This document shows, one piece after another, positions 1 through 8,600 of a DNA stretch of 58,245 bases; position 1 is the stretch's first letter; each line of letters begins with the position of its first letter. This DNA is from an uncultured Rickettsiales bacterium (GTDB lineage Bacteria; Pseudomonadota; Alphaproteobacteria; Rickettsiales; UBA1997), in the NCBI GenBank assembly GCA_905478245.1, contig CAJQHT010000027.1:1-58245 (forward strand), read 5' to 3'. The position numbers and the translations under genes are program-made. The notes under the pieces are model-generated. The model was not told the origin of the DNA. It saw nothing but the letters and a program-made list of their open reading frames with translations, and made no database searches.

Positions 1-1
1 A

Positions 2-520
2 GCCTGGATTGGAGAAGACCCCAATCGCGAAGGATTGCTAGACACTCCAAAAAGAGTCATAAATGCATATCAAGAATTTTTTTCAGGATACAATATTGAT
101 CCTGAAGAAATTTTAGGAAAAACCTTCAAGGAAGTAGGTGGTTATAACGATATAGTTCTATTAAAAGATATGAGGTTAGAATCTCACTGCGAACATCATA
201 TGGCACCTTTTATTGGCAAAGCTCACATTGGCTATTTACCAGATAAAAAAGTAGTTGGGATTAGTAAAATTGCAAGATTGCTAGATATCTTCTCAAAAAG
301 ACTACAAACACAAGAAACATTAACAGCACAAATTGGTAAGGCTTTGGATAAAGCCCTAAAGCCACAGGGAGTCATGGTATTCATCGAGGCCGAGCATCAA
401 TGCATGACAACAAGAGGAATACATAAGGTAGGAACTAATACCACCACGATATATACAACTGGTGCTTTTAAGAAAAAACCAGAATTAGAAACAAAATTCT
501 TAAAGCTAATAAATAGCTAA
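2..520 (+). CDS. folE: GTP cyclohydrolase I, 5' end cut by window
   Basis: Converts GTP to dihydroneopterin triphosphate, the first step of tetrahydrofolate/pterin synthesis. The frame is open from base 2 and already reads WIGEDPNREGLLDTPKRV, the conserved start of the catalytic domain, so the true start lies upstream of the window and the TTG at 35 is not the start. The zinc/active-site motif CEHHMAPF and the later QCMTTRGIH motif with its second zinc cysteine are both present, as is the conserved LLDIFSKRLQ-Q-ETLT helix. It ends 3 bp before maf, so the two are probably cotranscribed. Family assignment is firm; only the N-terminus is missing. Confidence 0.95.
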   Translation, partial: AWIGEDPNREGLLDTPKRVINAYQEFFSGYNIDPEEILGKTFKEVGGYNDIVLLKDMRLESHCEHHMAPFIGKAHIGYLPDKKVVGISKIARLLDIFSKRLQTQETLTAQIGKALDKALKPQGVMVFIEAEHQCMTTRGIHKVGTNTTTIYTTGAFKKKPELETKFLKLINS

Positions 521-523
521 TTT

Positions 524-1150
524 ATGATTCTTTTACAAAAAAGACCTATAATTTTAGCCTCTAGCTCCCCAGTTAGAAAGCAAATACTTCAAGATCTTGG
601 CTTTGATTTTCAAACAATCAATCCAGATTTTGATGAAGAATCGGCAAAAGATGACATTAGAAACCTAGAAATACCTAAGCAGGCTCTATTTCTTGCTCAG
701 CAAAAAGCTTTGTCAATTAGTATAAAATATCCCGATTCTATAATTATTGGCTCCGACCAAATTTGCCAAATTGACAATAAAATACTTTCAAAATCAAGAA
801 ATATTGAAGATGCCTATTCTCAACTTCAAGAATTAAGCGGCAAAACACATTTTCAAAATAACGCCATATCGATATTTCAATCAGGCAAAGAAATTTTTTC
901 AAATATTGAAATAGCCACAATAAAAATGCGCAATCTAAGCTCAGAGGAAATAGAAAATTACCTAAGAATTGACAATCCAATTGGCTGCTCCGGCAGCTAT
1001 AAAATAGAAAAAAATGCTCGTCATTTATTTGAGAGCATAAATGGGGATGTTAATGCTATTGCTGGCATATCAATACAATCAGCCCTCAATTATCTGCATC
1101 AAAATAATTTAATAACACTTATTATACCAAATCCCACCTTTAATGAATGA
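524..1150 (+). CDS. maf: Maf-family nucleotide pyrophosphatase (YceF-like)
   Basis: House-cleaning nucleoside triphosphate pyrophosphatase of the Maf/HAM1 superfamily. The start ILASSSPVRKQIL carries the S-S-S-x-x-R substrate loop, GSDQI carries the catalytic Asp in the YceF-type context, and GCSGSYKIE matches the conserved CAGSYK-like loop. YceF acts on m7GTP in E. coli; specificity here is inferred. The length (208 aa) is slightly above the usual ~195. The surplus is explained by the last eight codons (IPNPTFNE) and the TGA stop, which lie inside the left arm of a dispersed palindromic repeat starting at 1124. The native C-terminus has therefore been replaced by repeat sequence. It follows folE by 3 bp. 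Confidence 0.9.
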   Translation: MILLQKRPIILASSSPVRKQILQDLGFDFQTINPDFDEESAKDDIRNLEIPKQALFLAQQKALSISIKYPDSIIIGSDQICQIDNKILSKSRNIEDAYSQLQELSGKTHFQNNAISIFQSGKEIFSNIEIATIKMRNLSSEEIENYLRIDNPIGCSGSYKIEKNARHLFESINGDVNAIAGISIQSALNYLHQNNLITLIIPNPTFNE

Positions 1151-1297
1151 TACAGGCAAAATATTTTTTAGATAAAGATTATAAAAAAGAGTCGTCAGTA
1201 TGTTCATATTTTAACGAGGCTTTTTATGATTTTAATCAAAAAATATGAAGTTAGATTATTTATTATTTTAACCCATTTTAAAGATGGGAATTGGTAT
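1124..1297. repeat. Palindromic repeat, type A, full length
   Basis: About 174 bp, beginning ATACCAAATCCCA and ending TGGGAATTGGTAT as terminal inverted repeats. A central hairpin is built on GTATGTTCATATTTTAACGA and a GAGGCTTTTT flank. The whole element is an imperfect palindrome. Its first base is also the first base of codon 201 of maf. Closely similar full copies lie at 21456, 37606 and 44965. The rest of the 1151-1382 gap holds only this repeat and the terC promoter. Confidence 0.85.
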
Positions 1298-1329
1298 TAA
1301 ATAACATCAAAATGCATCTTTAAATTATA

Positions 1330-1358
1330 TTGATTTTATAGTAAATTAATTTTATAAT
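1330..1358 (+). promoter_or_regulatory. Sigma-70 promoter for terC-pyrB
   Basis: TTGATT at 1330-1335 and a perfect TATAAT at 1353-1358 are separated by exactly 17 bp. The predicted transcript would start near 1365, about 18 nt before the terC ATG. It is the only good promoter-like pair in the gap after the maf-terminal repeat. Confidence 0.55.
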
Positions 1359-1382
1359 TCAATAAAACTAAAAATAATTCAA

Positions 1383-2108
1383 ATGGAGTTCTTACTTACA
1401 CCAGAAAATCTTTTCATTCTAATTACCCTTACATTTCTTGAAATAATTCTTGGAATTGACAATATCATCTTTATTGCCTTAACCGTTAACAAATTACCTA
1501 AAATCTATCGTAAAAATGCTCGAATTATCGGCATAGGATTAGCTCTAATTATGAGGATCCTGATGCTTTTAGCGCTATCTTGGGTTTTAGGGCTAACAAA
1601 AACATTATTTACTATATCCGGACTTGATTTTTCTGTTAATAATATTTTACTAATACTGGGAGGGGTTTTCTTGATAATTAAAAGTGGCACCGAGATCTAT
1701 AATGACACCCTTGGAATTCATGAAAATCAAGATGAAAAACCAAGTAATGACGCCATCAAAAGAGGTTTTTTTGGAGCCATCATTCAAATTGCCCTGGTTG
1801 ATTTCATATTCTCTTTTGACTCAATAATAACAGCTATAGGGATCACTAGATTTGTTCCAATTATTGTTATAGCTGTTGTAATTTCAATGATTGTCATGCT
1901 TCTTGCTGCTGAATATATAGGCAATATCATACGCAAATATCCAAGCTTAAAAATGATGGCTTTAGCTTTTATATTCATGATTGGCGTTATATTATTAGCT
2001 GACGGCATTCATATTGAAATTTCTAAAGGCTATCTTTACTTCTCATTATTTTTTGCCACCGCCATTGAATGTTTAAATATCGTCGTCAAAAAAAATAGCA
2101 AAATATAA
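1383..2108 (+). CDS. TerC-family integral membrane protein
   Basis: A 241-residue polytopic membrane protein of the TerC/Alx family. It begins with the typical TerC N-terminus (LTFLEIILGIDNIIFIALTV, residues ~16-35), whose acidic residue within the membrane is a family hallmark. A second diagnostic segment, VDFIFSFDSIITAIGIT, lies near residue 140. About seven hydrophobic segments are visible. TerC relatives are linked to tellurite resistance and, more recently, to manganese efflux and metalation of secreted enzymes; the substrate here cannot be told. It is followed one base later by pyrB and is preceded by a sigma-70-like promoter. Confidence 0.85.
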   Translation: MEFLLTPENLFILITLTFLEIILGIDNIIFIALTVNKLPKIYRKNARIIGIGLALIMRILMLLALSWVLGLTKTLFTISGLDFSVNNILLILGGVFLIIKSGTEIYNDTLGIHENQDEKPSNDAIKRGFFGAIIQIALVDFIFSFDSIITAIGITRFVPIIVIAVVISMIVMLLAAEYIGNIIRKYPSLKMMALAFIFMIGVILLADGIHIEISKGYLYFSLFFATAIECLNIVVKKNSKI

Positions 2109-2109
2109 T

Positions 2110-3036
2110 ATGTCAAAGCACCTCATTAGCATCAATGATCTTACAAAAAAGCAAATAGAAAATGTTTTAAATAATGCTAATAAATTCTTTGCAGAAAATA
2201 AGAATAAAGAACATAATGATAATCCTCCTTCAAGCAAAATATTAGTTAATTTCTTCTTTGAAAACTCCACTAGAACCAGAACATCATTTGAAATAGCCGC
2301 TAAAAAACTAGGCTATAAGGTAGTAAATATTGATATCTCCATGTCTTCTTTAAGTAAAAAGGAAACTATCATTGATACCGCCAAAACCATCAACGCCATG
2401 AACCCCAACTTTATCACAATTAGGCATAATTCTAGCGGAATGGTAGAATTATTATCAAATTATATTGATACTGCTAGCGTTATAAATGCTGGTGACGGCA
2501 CCAACGAGCACCCATCACAAGCCTTACTTGATCTTTTTACCATAAAGCAACATAAGCCACATATCAATAATCTTAAAGTTGCCATTTGCGGCGATGTTCT
2601 GCATTCACGGGTAGCACGCTCAAACATAATATTATTAAATAAGTTTGGTGCAAAAATATCTCTAATAATGCCACAAACATTAATTACTAATCAATATCAA
2701 AAATGGGTTAAAGATAAATGGAATATTGATATTTACAATAATATTAATGCAGGAATTAAAGATGCTGATGTTATTATGATGCTACGCATCCAAAAAGAAA
2801 GACTTTCAGGCTGCTATTTCCCGTCAATGAATGAATATTATAAATTATTCGGACTTGATCATAATAAGCTAAAAAACGCTAAAAAAGATGCTATAATTTT
2901 ACATCCAGGACCAATAAATAGAGATGTAGAAATTAGCTCAGAATTAGCCGATGACAGCTCAAAAAGCTTAATATTAAACCAGGTAGAATCAGGAATCGCC
3001 GTCAGACAAGCAATATTGTCTCATTTTGATACATAA
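2110..3036 (+). CDS. pyrB: Aspartate carbamoyltransferase, catalytic subunit
   Basis: Condenses carbamoyl phosphate with aspartate in pyrimidine synthesis. The carbamoyl-phosphate loop FFENSTRTRTSFE (residues ~52-64), HPSQALLDLFTI in the middle and HPGPINRDVEI near the C-terminus are the classic ATCase signatures. The aspartate-loop region (MMLRIQKERL) separates it from ornithine carbamoyltransferase. At 308 aa it has the normal length. It starts one base after the terC stop, so the two are translationally close. No regulatory subunit (pyrI) or pyrC is adjacent. Confidence 0.95.
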   Translation: MSKHLISINDLTKKQIENVLNNANKFFAENKNKEHNDNPPSSKILVNFFFENSTRTRTSFEIAAKKLGYKVVNIDISMSSLSKKETIIDTAKTINAMNPNFITIRHNSSGMVELLSNYIDTASVINAGDGTNEHPSQALLDLFTIKQHKPHINNLKVAICGDVLHSRVARSNIILLNKFGAKISLIMPQTLITNQYQKWVKDKWNIDIYNNINAGIKDADVIMMLRIQKERLSGCYFPSMNEYYKLFGLDHNKLKNAKKDAIILHPGPINRDVEISSELADDSSKSLILNQVESGIAVRQAILSHFDT

Positions 3037-3075
3037 TGTATTAAAATAATACATATTCTGTATCATTTTAATACA
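3037..3075. terminator. Hairpin between convergent genes
   Basis: Perfect 11-bp arms TGTATTAAAAT (3037-3047) and ATTTTAATACA (3065-3075) flank a 17-base loop. The 5' part is itself a palindrome (TGTATTAAAATAATACA, 3037-3053). The element sits between pyrB (+) and the giant gene (-), where a bidirectional terminator is expected. There is no strong T-run, so its termination function is inferred. The same 17-mer recurs at 30156. Confidence 0.45.
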
Positions 3076-3079
3076 TAAT

Positions 3080-5566
3080 TTAGGTATTGAGCTTCCCTGC
3101 ACCGAGCCCCAATTCAGCGCTATGAGCAACAGCAGAACCATCAGGAGAAGAAGGCTTGTTGCCAGGAGCCTGAAGAGATCTCTCAAGATCCTGAAAAAAA
3201 TTCTTACTATAATCTGCATCTACACATTTAGAATAAGAGCTGTCAACTCCTGATCTCTTCATAATCTCAGCAGAATTAGTATAATTAGCGGATAAATTTA
3301 CCTCAGAACCGCCTCTCAAAATCTTATCAATATTATTGCTAATCAAGCCATTATTTCTTATATCAATTATCGCCTCTCTTTTATCTAAAATTTTGCTAAA
3401 CACAAAATCCCCTAATTTTAATCCGGCTTGCTGGGCTGGGCTGCCATCTATAATTTCTGTAACTTCAATTTTTAACTGTCCAGCTTCTTCTGTCATTTTA
3501 CTTAAATTAGTTTTAAATCCATTAAAAGCACCTATTTTTGGCTTTCTAAAATCTTCTGAATCTAGCAATTTTTCTGTTTTATGAATTTCTTGATTAACAT
3601 CAGTAGCAATTTGCTTAATTGCAGCTCTTGCGCACTCCTTAAACAACTGATCCCGGGCTAAGATCTGTCTTTTTTCTTGCCTGAATTCAGCCTTAATTCT
3701 TGCTATATCAATATTTTCATCTTCTTTTTCTTTTTTGTGCCTTACCTCAGATGCACTCTCAACTCTCAAGTTATCTGATAAACTTAATTCTTGCTCTGCT
3801 GCTTTTCTAATTTTATTTAATTTATAATATTGATTATCGTCTTGAGCAAAAGCTTTTTTCGGCGTTAATATTATTTCACCTTCCTTATTTTTTTTAAAAT
3901 CTTGTGTTAATTGACATGAAAAGCCTGAATTTGTAAACAAATCAACACTATCTCCACCTGCACCTCTAATTTCCTGAGACCCTCTTGCGCTTTGCCTGCG
4001 ATCAGAACCCCAAATTCTCTTAGCAGCTGCAATATCTTTTTGCGAAGAAAAAAGCTCTTGAGGCATATTAAGCCTTAATTCATTGTGCTTTTTATTATAG
4101 GTAACATTAAAAATAGATTGCTCTTTTTTACTTTCTAATTTTAATCCAGAAATTTCAGCAACTACCTCATATACATCTTTATCTAGATTTTCTGAGAATT
4201 TTGCTAAAATAGAAGGTAAATCTTCATATAAATATTTTCTTTTTTTGGCTGCTATTAGCTTAAGTTCAATAGCTGCTTTTTCTGCTTCGGGAATTGCATC
4301 TATTTTAGACTTTAAATCTTCCCTATATTTTTTTAAATTTATCTGCACCTTACCATCTTTACCAGAGACAATTTCATTTTTATGCTCATCATAAGATGCC
4401 TCATCTTCAGAACTCTTTTCATATATCTTAATTAATTTTGCACTAATCTTATCTTGCGGAACTAGAGTTATTTGTTCACCACCTATATCTTTAGCCTCTT
4501 TTTGTGCAGCTTCAACGCGTTCAATCAAGTCAAAAATATTATTTTTAGCACAAAATCTTAAAGTTTTAATTGCATGTATATCGCAAGACCAGCTATTATG
4601 TTGAATTTGCTCTCTTGCAAAATTAATATCTATTTCTGAATATTGCTTTCTTAATATATCGCAAATATTTTGATGATTAGCGCTTAAGTTCCCACTACTT
4701 TGAATCATAGAATCAGCAAAATAAGATCTTACTTGTCCATTTGTTTTCTTTAGATATAAGGCCTGTGAATGAAACTGCGTCCTAACAATAATGAAAGCTT
4801 CTGCATCGGGCTGCGACAAATCAACTTTTCCAAGCAAAACCTTTAAATCCTCAACTCCATGAGTCATAAAAACATTATTTTTATTATGCTTCTTTTTTAT
4901 TTTCTCATGAAGTAATAATGCTGTTATCTCAGCGGGAATTGGCTTTTCATAAATTGTTTTATCTACTCTCTTTCCAATTTCGCCACCATATTTTGTTAAT
5001 AATTCATTAACTTGCTCTCTTGCCTTTTCTTCATCAAATATTTCAGCCTCTTGCTCTTCTAATTGAGCTTTAGGAAATAATTTATTCATTTCTAAATTAA
5101 AATCCCTAAATGTTACTTTACTTCCCTGGATATCTCTTGCAGCAATATATTGTTGAACTAATTGATTTATCGATCTAATATCATTGCTATTAAGAGCTTC
5201 CGTTTTTGCTTCTATTTTTCTTCTTGTCGTTGCAACTTCAATCAATTCTGTTTCTGAATATTTAGAAAATTCTACATGCATCATTCTTCTTTTCAAAGCT
5301 TGGCTCATTTTTCTTCTGCCATCCATATAAATAGGATTACCTGTTCCTATTAATGTAAATCCTGGTTTTGCTGGTCTCTTGCCATCAATTCCCTGACCCA
5401 TTAAAAGATTATTCAATAAACTTTCAAGCATTGGTTGTGAATTTATCTCATCCATTATAACCACAGCACCCTGATTAAAAGCTCTTATCAACAACTCTTT
5501 CTTTTTTGCCATTGGCAAACTTGCTACTATATTATAAAATATTTTACTATCATCATCCAAAGACAT
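3080..5566 (-). CDS. Downstream part: AAA_5-like ATPase remnant plus coiled coil and PDZ domain
   Basis: The first ATG after the internal TGA gives 828 residues. Residues ~30-45 hold a Walker B box (VVIMDEIN) and ~72-78 a sensor-1-like LIGTGNP. The ALKRRMMHVEF segment at ~90-100 resembles the arginine-finger/sensor region of AAA_5 (MoxR/dynein/midasin-type) ATPases. The matching Walker A (GEPGLGKS) lies upstream of this ATG, so this product alone cannot bind ATP normally. The middle is charged and helical. A PDZ-like domain is visible near residues 685-745 (IEVTEIIDGSPAQQAGLKLGDFV). The tail is low-complexity (PGNKPSSPDGSAVAHSAEL). It converges on pyrB with a hairpin between. It is probably not a separate gene but the 3' half of the interrupted one. 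Confidence 0.6.
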   Translation of the reverse strand: MSLDDDSKIFYNIVASLPMAKKKELLIRAFNQGAVVIMDEINSQPMLESLLNNLLMGQGIDGKRPAKPGFTLIGTGNPIYMDGRRKMSQALKRRMMHVEFSKYSETELIEVATTRRKIEAKTEALNSNDIRSINQLVQQYIAARDIQGSKVTFRDFNLEMNKLFPKAQLEEQEAEIFDEEKAREQVNELLTKYGGEIGKRVDKTIYEKPIPAEITALLLHEKIKKKHNKNNVFMTHGVEDLKVLLGKVDLSQPDAEAFIIVRTQFHSQALYLKKTNGQVRSYFADSMIQSSGNLSANHQNICDILRKQYSEIDINFAREQIQHNSWSCDIHAIKTLRFCAKNNIFDLIERVEAAQKEAKDIGGEQITLVPQDKISAKLIKIYEKSSEDEASYDEHKNEIVSGKDGKVQINLKKYREDLKSKIDAIPEAEKAAIELKLIAAKKRKYLYEDLPSILAKFSENLDKDVYEVVAEISGLKLESKKEQSIFNVTYNKKHNELRLNMPQELFSSQKDIAAAKRIWGSDRRQSARGSQEIRGAGGDSVDLFTNSGFSCQLTQDFKKNKEGEIILTPKKAFAQDDNQYYKLNKIRKAAEQELSLSDNLRVESASEVRHKKEKEDENIDIARIKAEFRQEKRQILARDQLFKECARAAIKQIATDVNQEIHKTEKLLDSEDFRKPKIGAFNGFKTNLSKMTEEAGQLKIEVTEIIDGSPAQQAGLKLGDFVFSKILDKREAIIDIRNNGLISNNIDKILRGGSEVNLSANYTNSAEIMKRSGVDSSYSKCVDADYSKNFFQDLERSLQAPGNKPSSPDGSAVAHSAELGLGAGKLNT

Positions 5567-5662
5567 TCGATCTGCTACTGCGGAGCAATCTTTAAAACCT
5601 TCTTTTTCTAAAAATCTTTTAATGAAAGCACTTTTGCCAAGACCGGGCTCGCCTGTTATAAA

Positions 5663-8600
5663 TCAACCATTTAATCCTCCATATTTTCTTTGTACAACAT
5701 CGCCTTCATAGCTTATTTTTCCTTGTCTAATTTTTAGTAAATTATCAAGAATATTATAGGCTTGGTGTCTAGAATTCGTTAAGATAAATTTCTCATTATC
5801 AATTCTTTGCCTTTCTGCATCAGAAATCACAACATCCGTTATGGCTCCAATTTTTTGTGCAAACCATTTATTAAATTCTGCTTTTTTATTTTCTGGAATT
5901 AATTGTTCTGCTATAAAATATAGCTGATTTATATGATTAGATTGATCCGCATTTGAAACAATAGCAAGCGCCATCATTTGCAATTCCCTTGCTGAAATTA
6001 AAATCTTACTACCATCTGAAATTTCTGATATTTTATCATAAATATTTAATATTTTGTTAACTATATCCAACCTGCTACCTTCATCTAATGCAGATCCCTC
6101 AAATACTGGCTTCAATATTCTATGATAAATATATATTGGTGGCATTTTATCAAATATAATTGAACCACCATGTCTTGCCAGTAACTCAGGAGTCTTTCTG
6201 TCGCCATAGCTTCTTGGATTTCCAGCAAATATAATTTTATGCTTTTCTGTTAATTCAAAATATTTATTTCCAATAATTATTGCTGGCGAGTTATTCTTGA
6301 GTCCATCAAATATCAAATAATCAGTTCCGATTAAATTTGCCTCATCTATAAAAAGAATCTTGGATTTTTCGTCTTCTTGACTTTGCCACTCTCTTAATTT
6401 CTTCATGAACTCTTCTTTGCTGTTAGATCCAGAAAATTCAGTTACATTATATTCCCCTTCTTTCTTTAAAACATTTTCTATAAATTTACTTTTTCCAACT
6501 CCAGTTTGACCAGCAATAAAAACCCAAGGAGAGACTGACAGCATCTCTTGTACTGAATTTAATCTTTGCCGATCAAAGTTATCGGCAATATCTGCTGCGT
6601 TAGACTCATTTTCTTTGGTAATATGCTCTTCTTGCTCTTCTTGTCTCTCTTTTTGCTCTTTTTGATCTGGAGCTCTATTTATTTTTTCAAGACCTTCCCT
6701 CATTTGATCTATTGATTTTTCTGGATATTTTTTTAAATAAATAAGGCAAGATTTTAGATAAGAATAGCCTAATTTTGCTTTATCAGCACTAGATTTTTCT
6801 AATTGCTCATTAAGTTTTCTTAAAATATCTGCAGAATTTTCAAACTCTTTTTGCAGTAAGGCAATTTTCTCTGCAAAAGTAGCATTAGCTTTTCTTAAAG
6901 GCTGAGAAAATTCTAAATTTTCAATGGATCTGGAAACAAATTTAACACGATTAAAATCAACGTCAGCTATATCTGTTGCCGGAGGATTAATCATAAATCT
7001 AGTTAATTGATTAATCATTCCCTGGTTAAAACCACCTTTTAAAATAATATTAAAATCTTTTGGCTCTTTTTTTAATAAAGCAATTAATGCTCCCTCTATT
7101 TCTTTAAATCTTATTAATCCTTCTTCTGTTTTATTTTGATAAGAAAATAATAGATCATCTGGATTCATCTCAGAAATATCTATTACTTTTGTAGGTATTG
7201 ATTCTTCTTGATTTTGATCTATAATTTGCTTTACCGTATAATCAACATCATCACTCACAATTACCCTCTTACTATTACTTTCATCTATTACTAGCTTCTC
7301 TTCCCGCTCTTCCGCTGCCGCTGCCTCATTATTCACTCCTGGCAATGTAATTCCTGGCGCTAGTCGAAATGAACATTCTATATTCAGCCTTTTTGCCTCT
7401 TCTTTTATTTGAGATAGTTGATATTCTGATATTGGGCCTGTAACGAAAAAATTAGCCTGAGCAGCCGCTCCTTCTTGTAAAGCTGAATTTTTTAAACTCT
7501 CCAATATTCCTTCGCCAATTACCAAGGCGCCACCTTCTTTTTCATCTAAGCTGCAAGAACGAGATAATTGATAAATATTTGAATTATTAATAATTATTTC
7601 ATTCTCAGCAACAGCTTTATGGGTTAAAGAGCGATCCAATTGTCTCTCTTGTTTTAAAATAATAAAATCATCTGGGATATCTATCTCTTGACCATGAAAA
7701 TTAAACTTTTTTTCAATTAGCAGCCTATCTATAAATAAAGCAAACTCCCTATCGTGCCAAGGAGCATTAATTAATATAATGTCTTTCTTGACTTGCTTAA
7801 TTGCTTTTATTAATTCACCTTCTTGATATTTTACATCTTGATTATTTACTATAAATCTACCTAAAAGAATTTCTTGCCAATTTTTATAATGACACAAATT
7901 AATTTCTACTTTTTCTGCTGATGAGATACTGGATTCTTCTGCGATTTCATGATTCCTTGCCGCTTCTTTTACAGCAGAATATTCTTTAATTTGTAACTGT
8001 CCTAATAATTCTTGACTTTGACGGGATATTTGCGATAGATTTACGTTCTTTTTAAGCTGATGCCTACCCAGAAAATCAGAACCATTATAAAAATTCTGAG
8101 AAGCTGTATTTTGTAAACTAATAATTTTAATATTTTCTTGCACAGAAGATGAGTCTAGCTTCCTATCTTCATCAATTAAACTATTGAATTTTGTAATATC
8201 AGCCGCTGAGAAATTATCCCAATTTATTATTAAGAACTTCTTTTTATAGCTGACTGATGTAATAAATTTATAAAGAGGATTGTCTTGGGGTGTTTTTTTT
8301 GCCGCTTTTTGATCTCCATCTTTACCTTCAATTTCAATATAAGCCCTTTCTAATGATAACTCTTCTGCCGAATTAACATAAAAATACTCTACATCTTCAT
8401 TTGCTGGATCACGCATTTGTTGCAGCAATATTCTGCGGTAATTAATTAATTCCTGTTCTGATTTAGCTCTAATTAAAATATTTCTTGTTTGTAGACCTGG
8501 TTTTGAATCAAATATTTCTCTTTTATTAAAATCTATGACATCCCTGTAAGATTCCTTTTCTTTACTATCTAAAAGTTTTTTGAATGGTCCAAATTTATCT

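Noticed and set aside
1124-1297. Type A/B repeats as insertion sequences
   Set aside because: Copies are ~175 bp with no open frame; at most they are MITE-like and moved in trans. No clear target duplication could be defined.
3336-3584. Open frames antisense to the giant gene, the 957-residue gene, DUF2125 and rpoD
   Set aside because: They mirror codon-usage of the sense genes, have no family signal and no start context; treated as shadows.
5663-5665. Use of TGA as tryptophan (genetic code 4) to explain the giant gene's internal stop
   Set aside because: TGA is used as an ordinary stop in several tight overlaps (ubiA/nadD at 26275, prmC/panC at 41743, DMT/TfoX at 34109) and at the DUF481-like gene end, and TGG is the tryptophan codon throughout.
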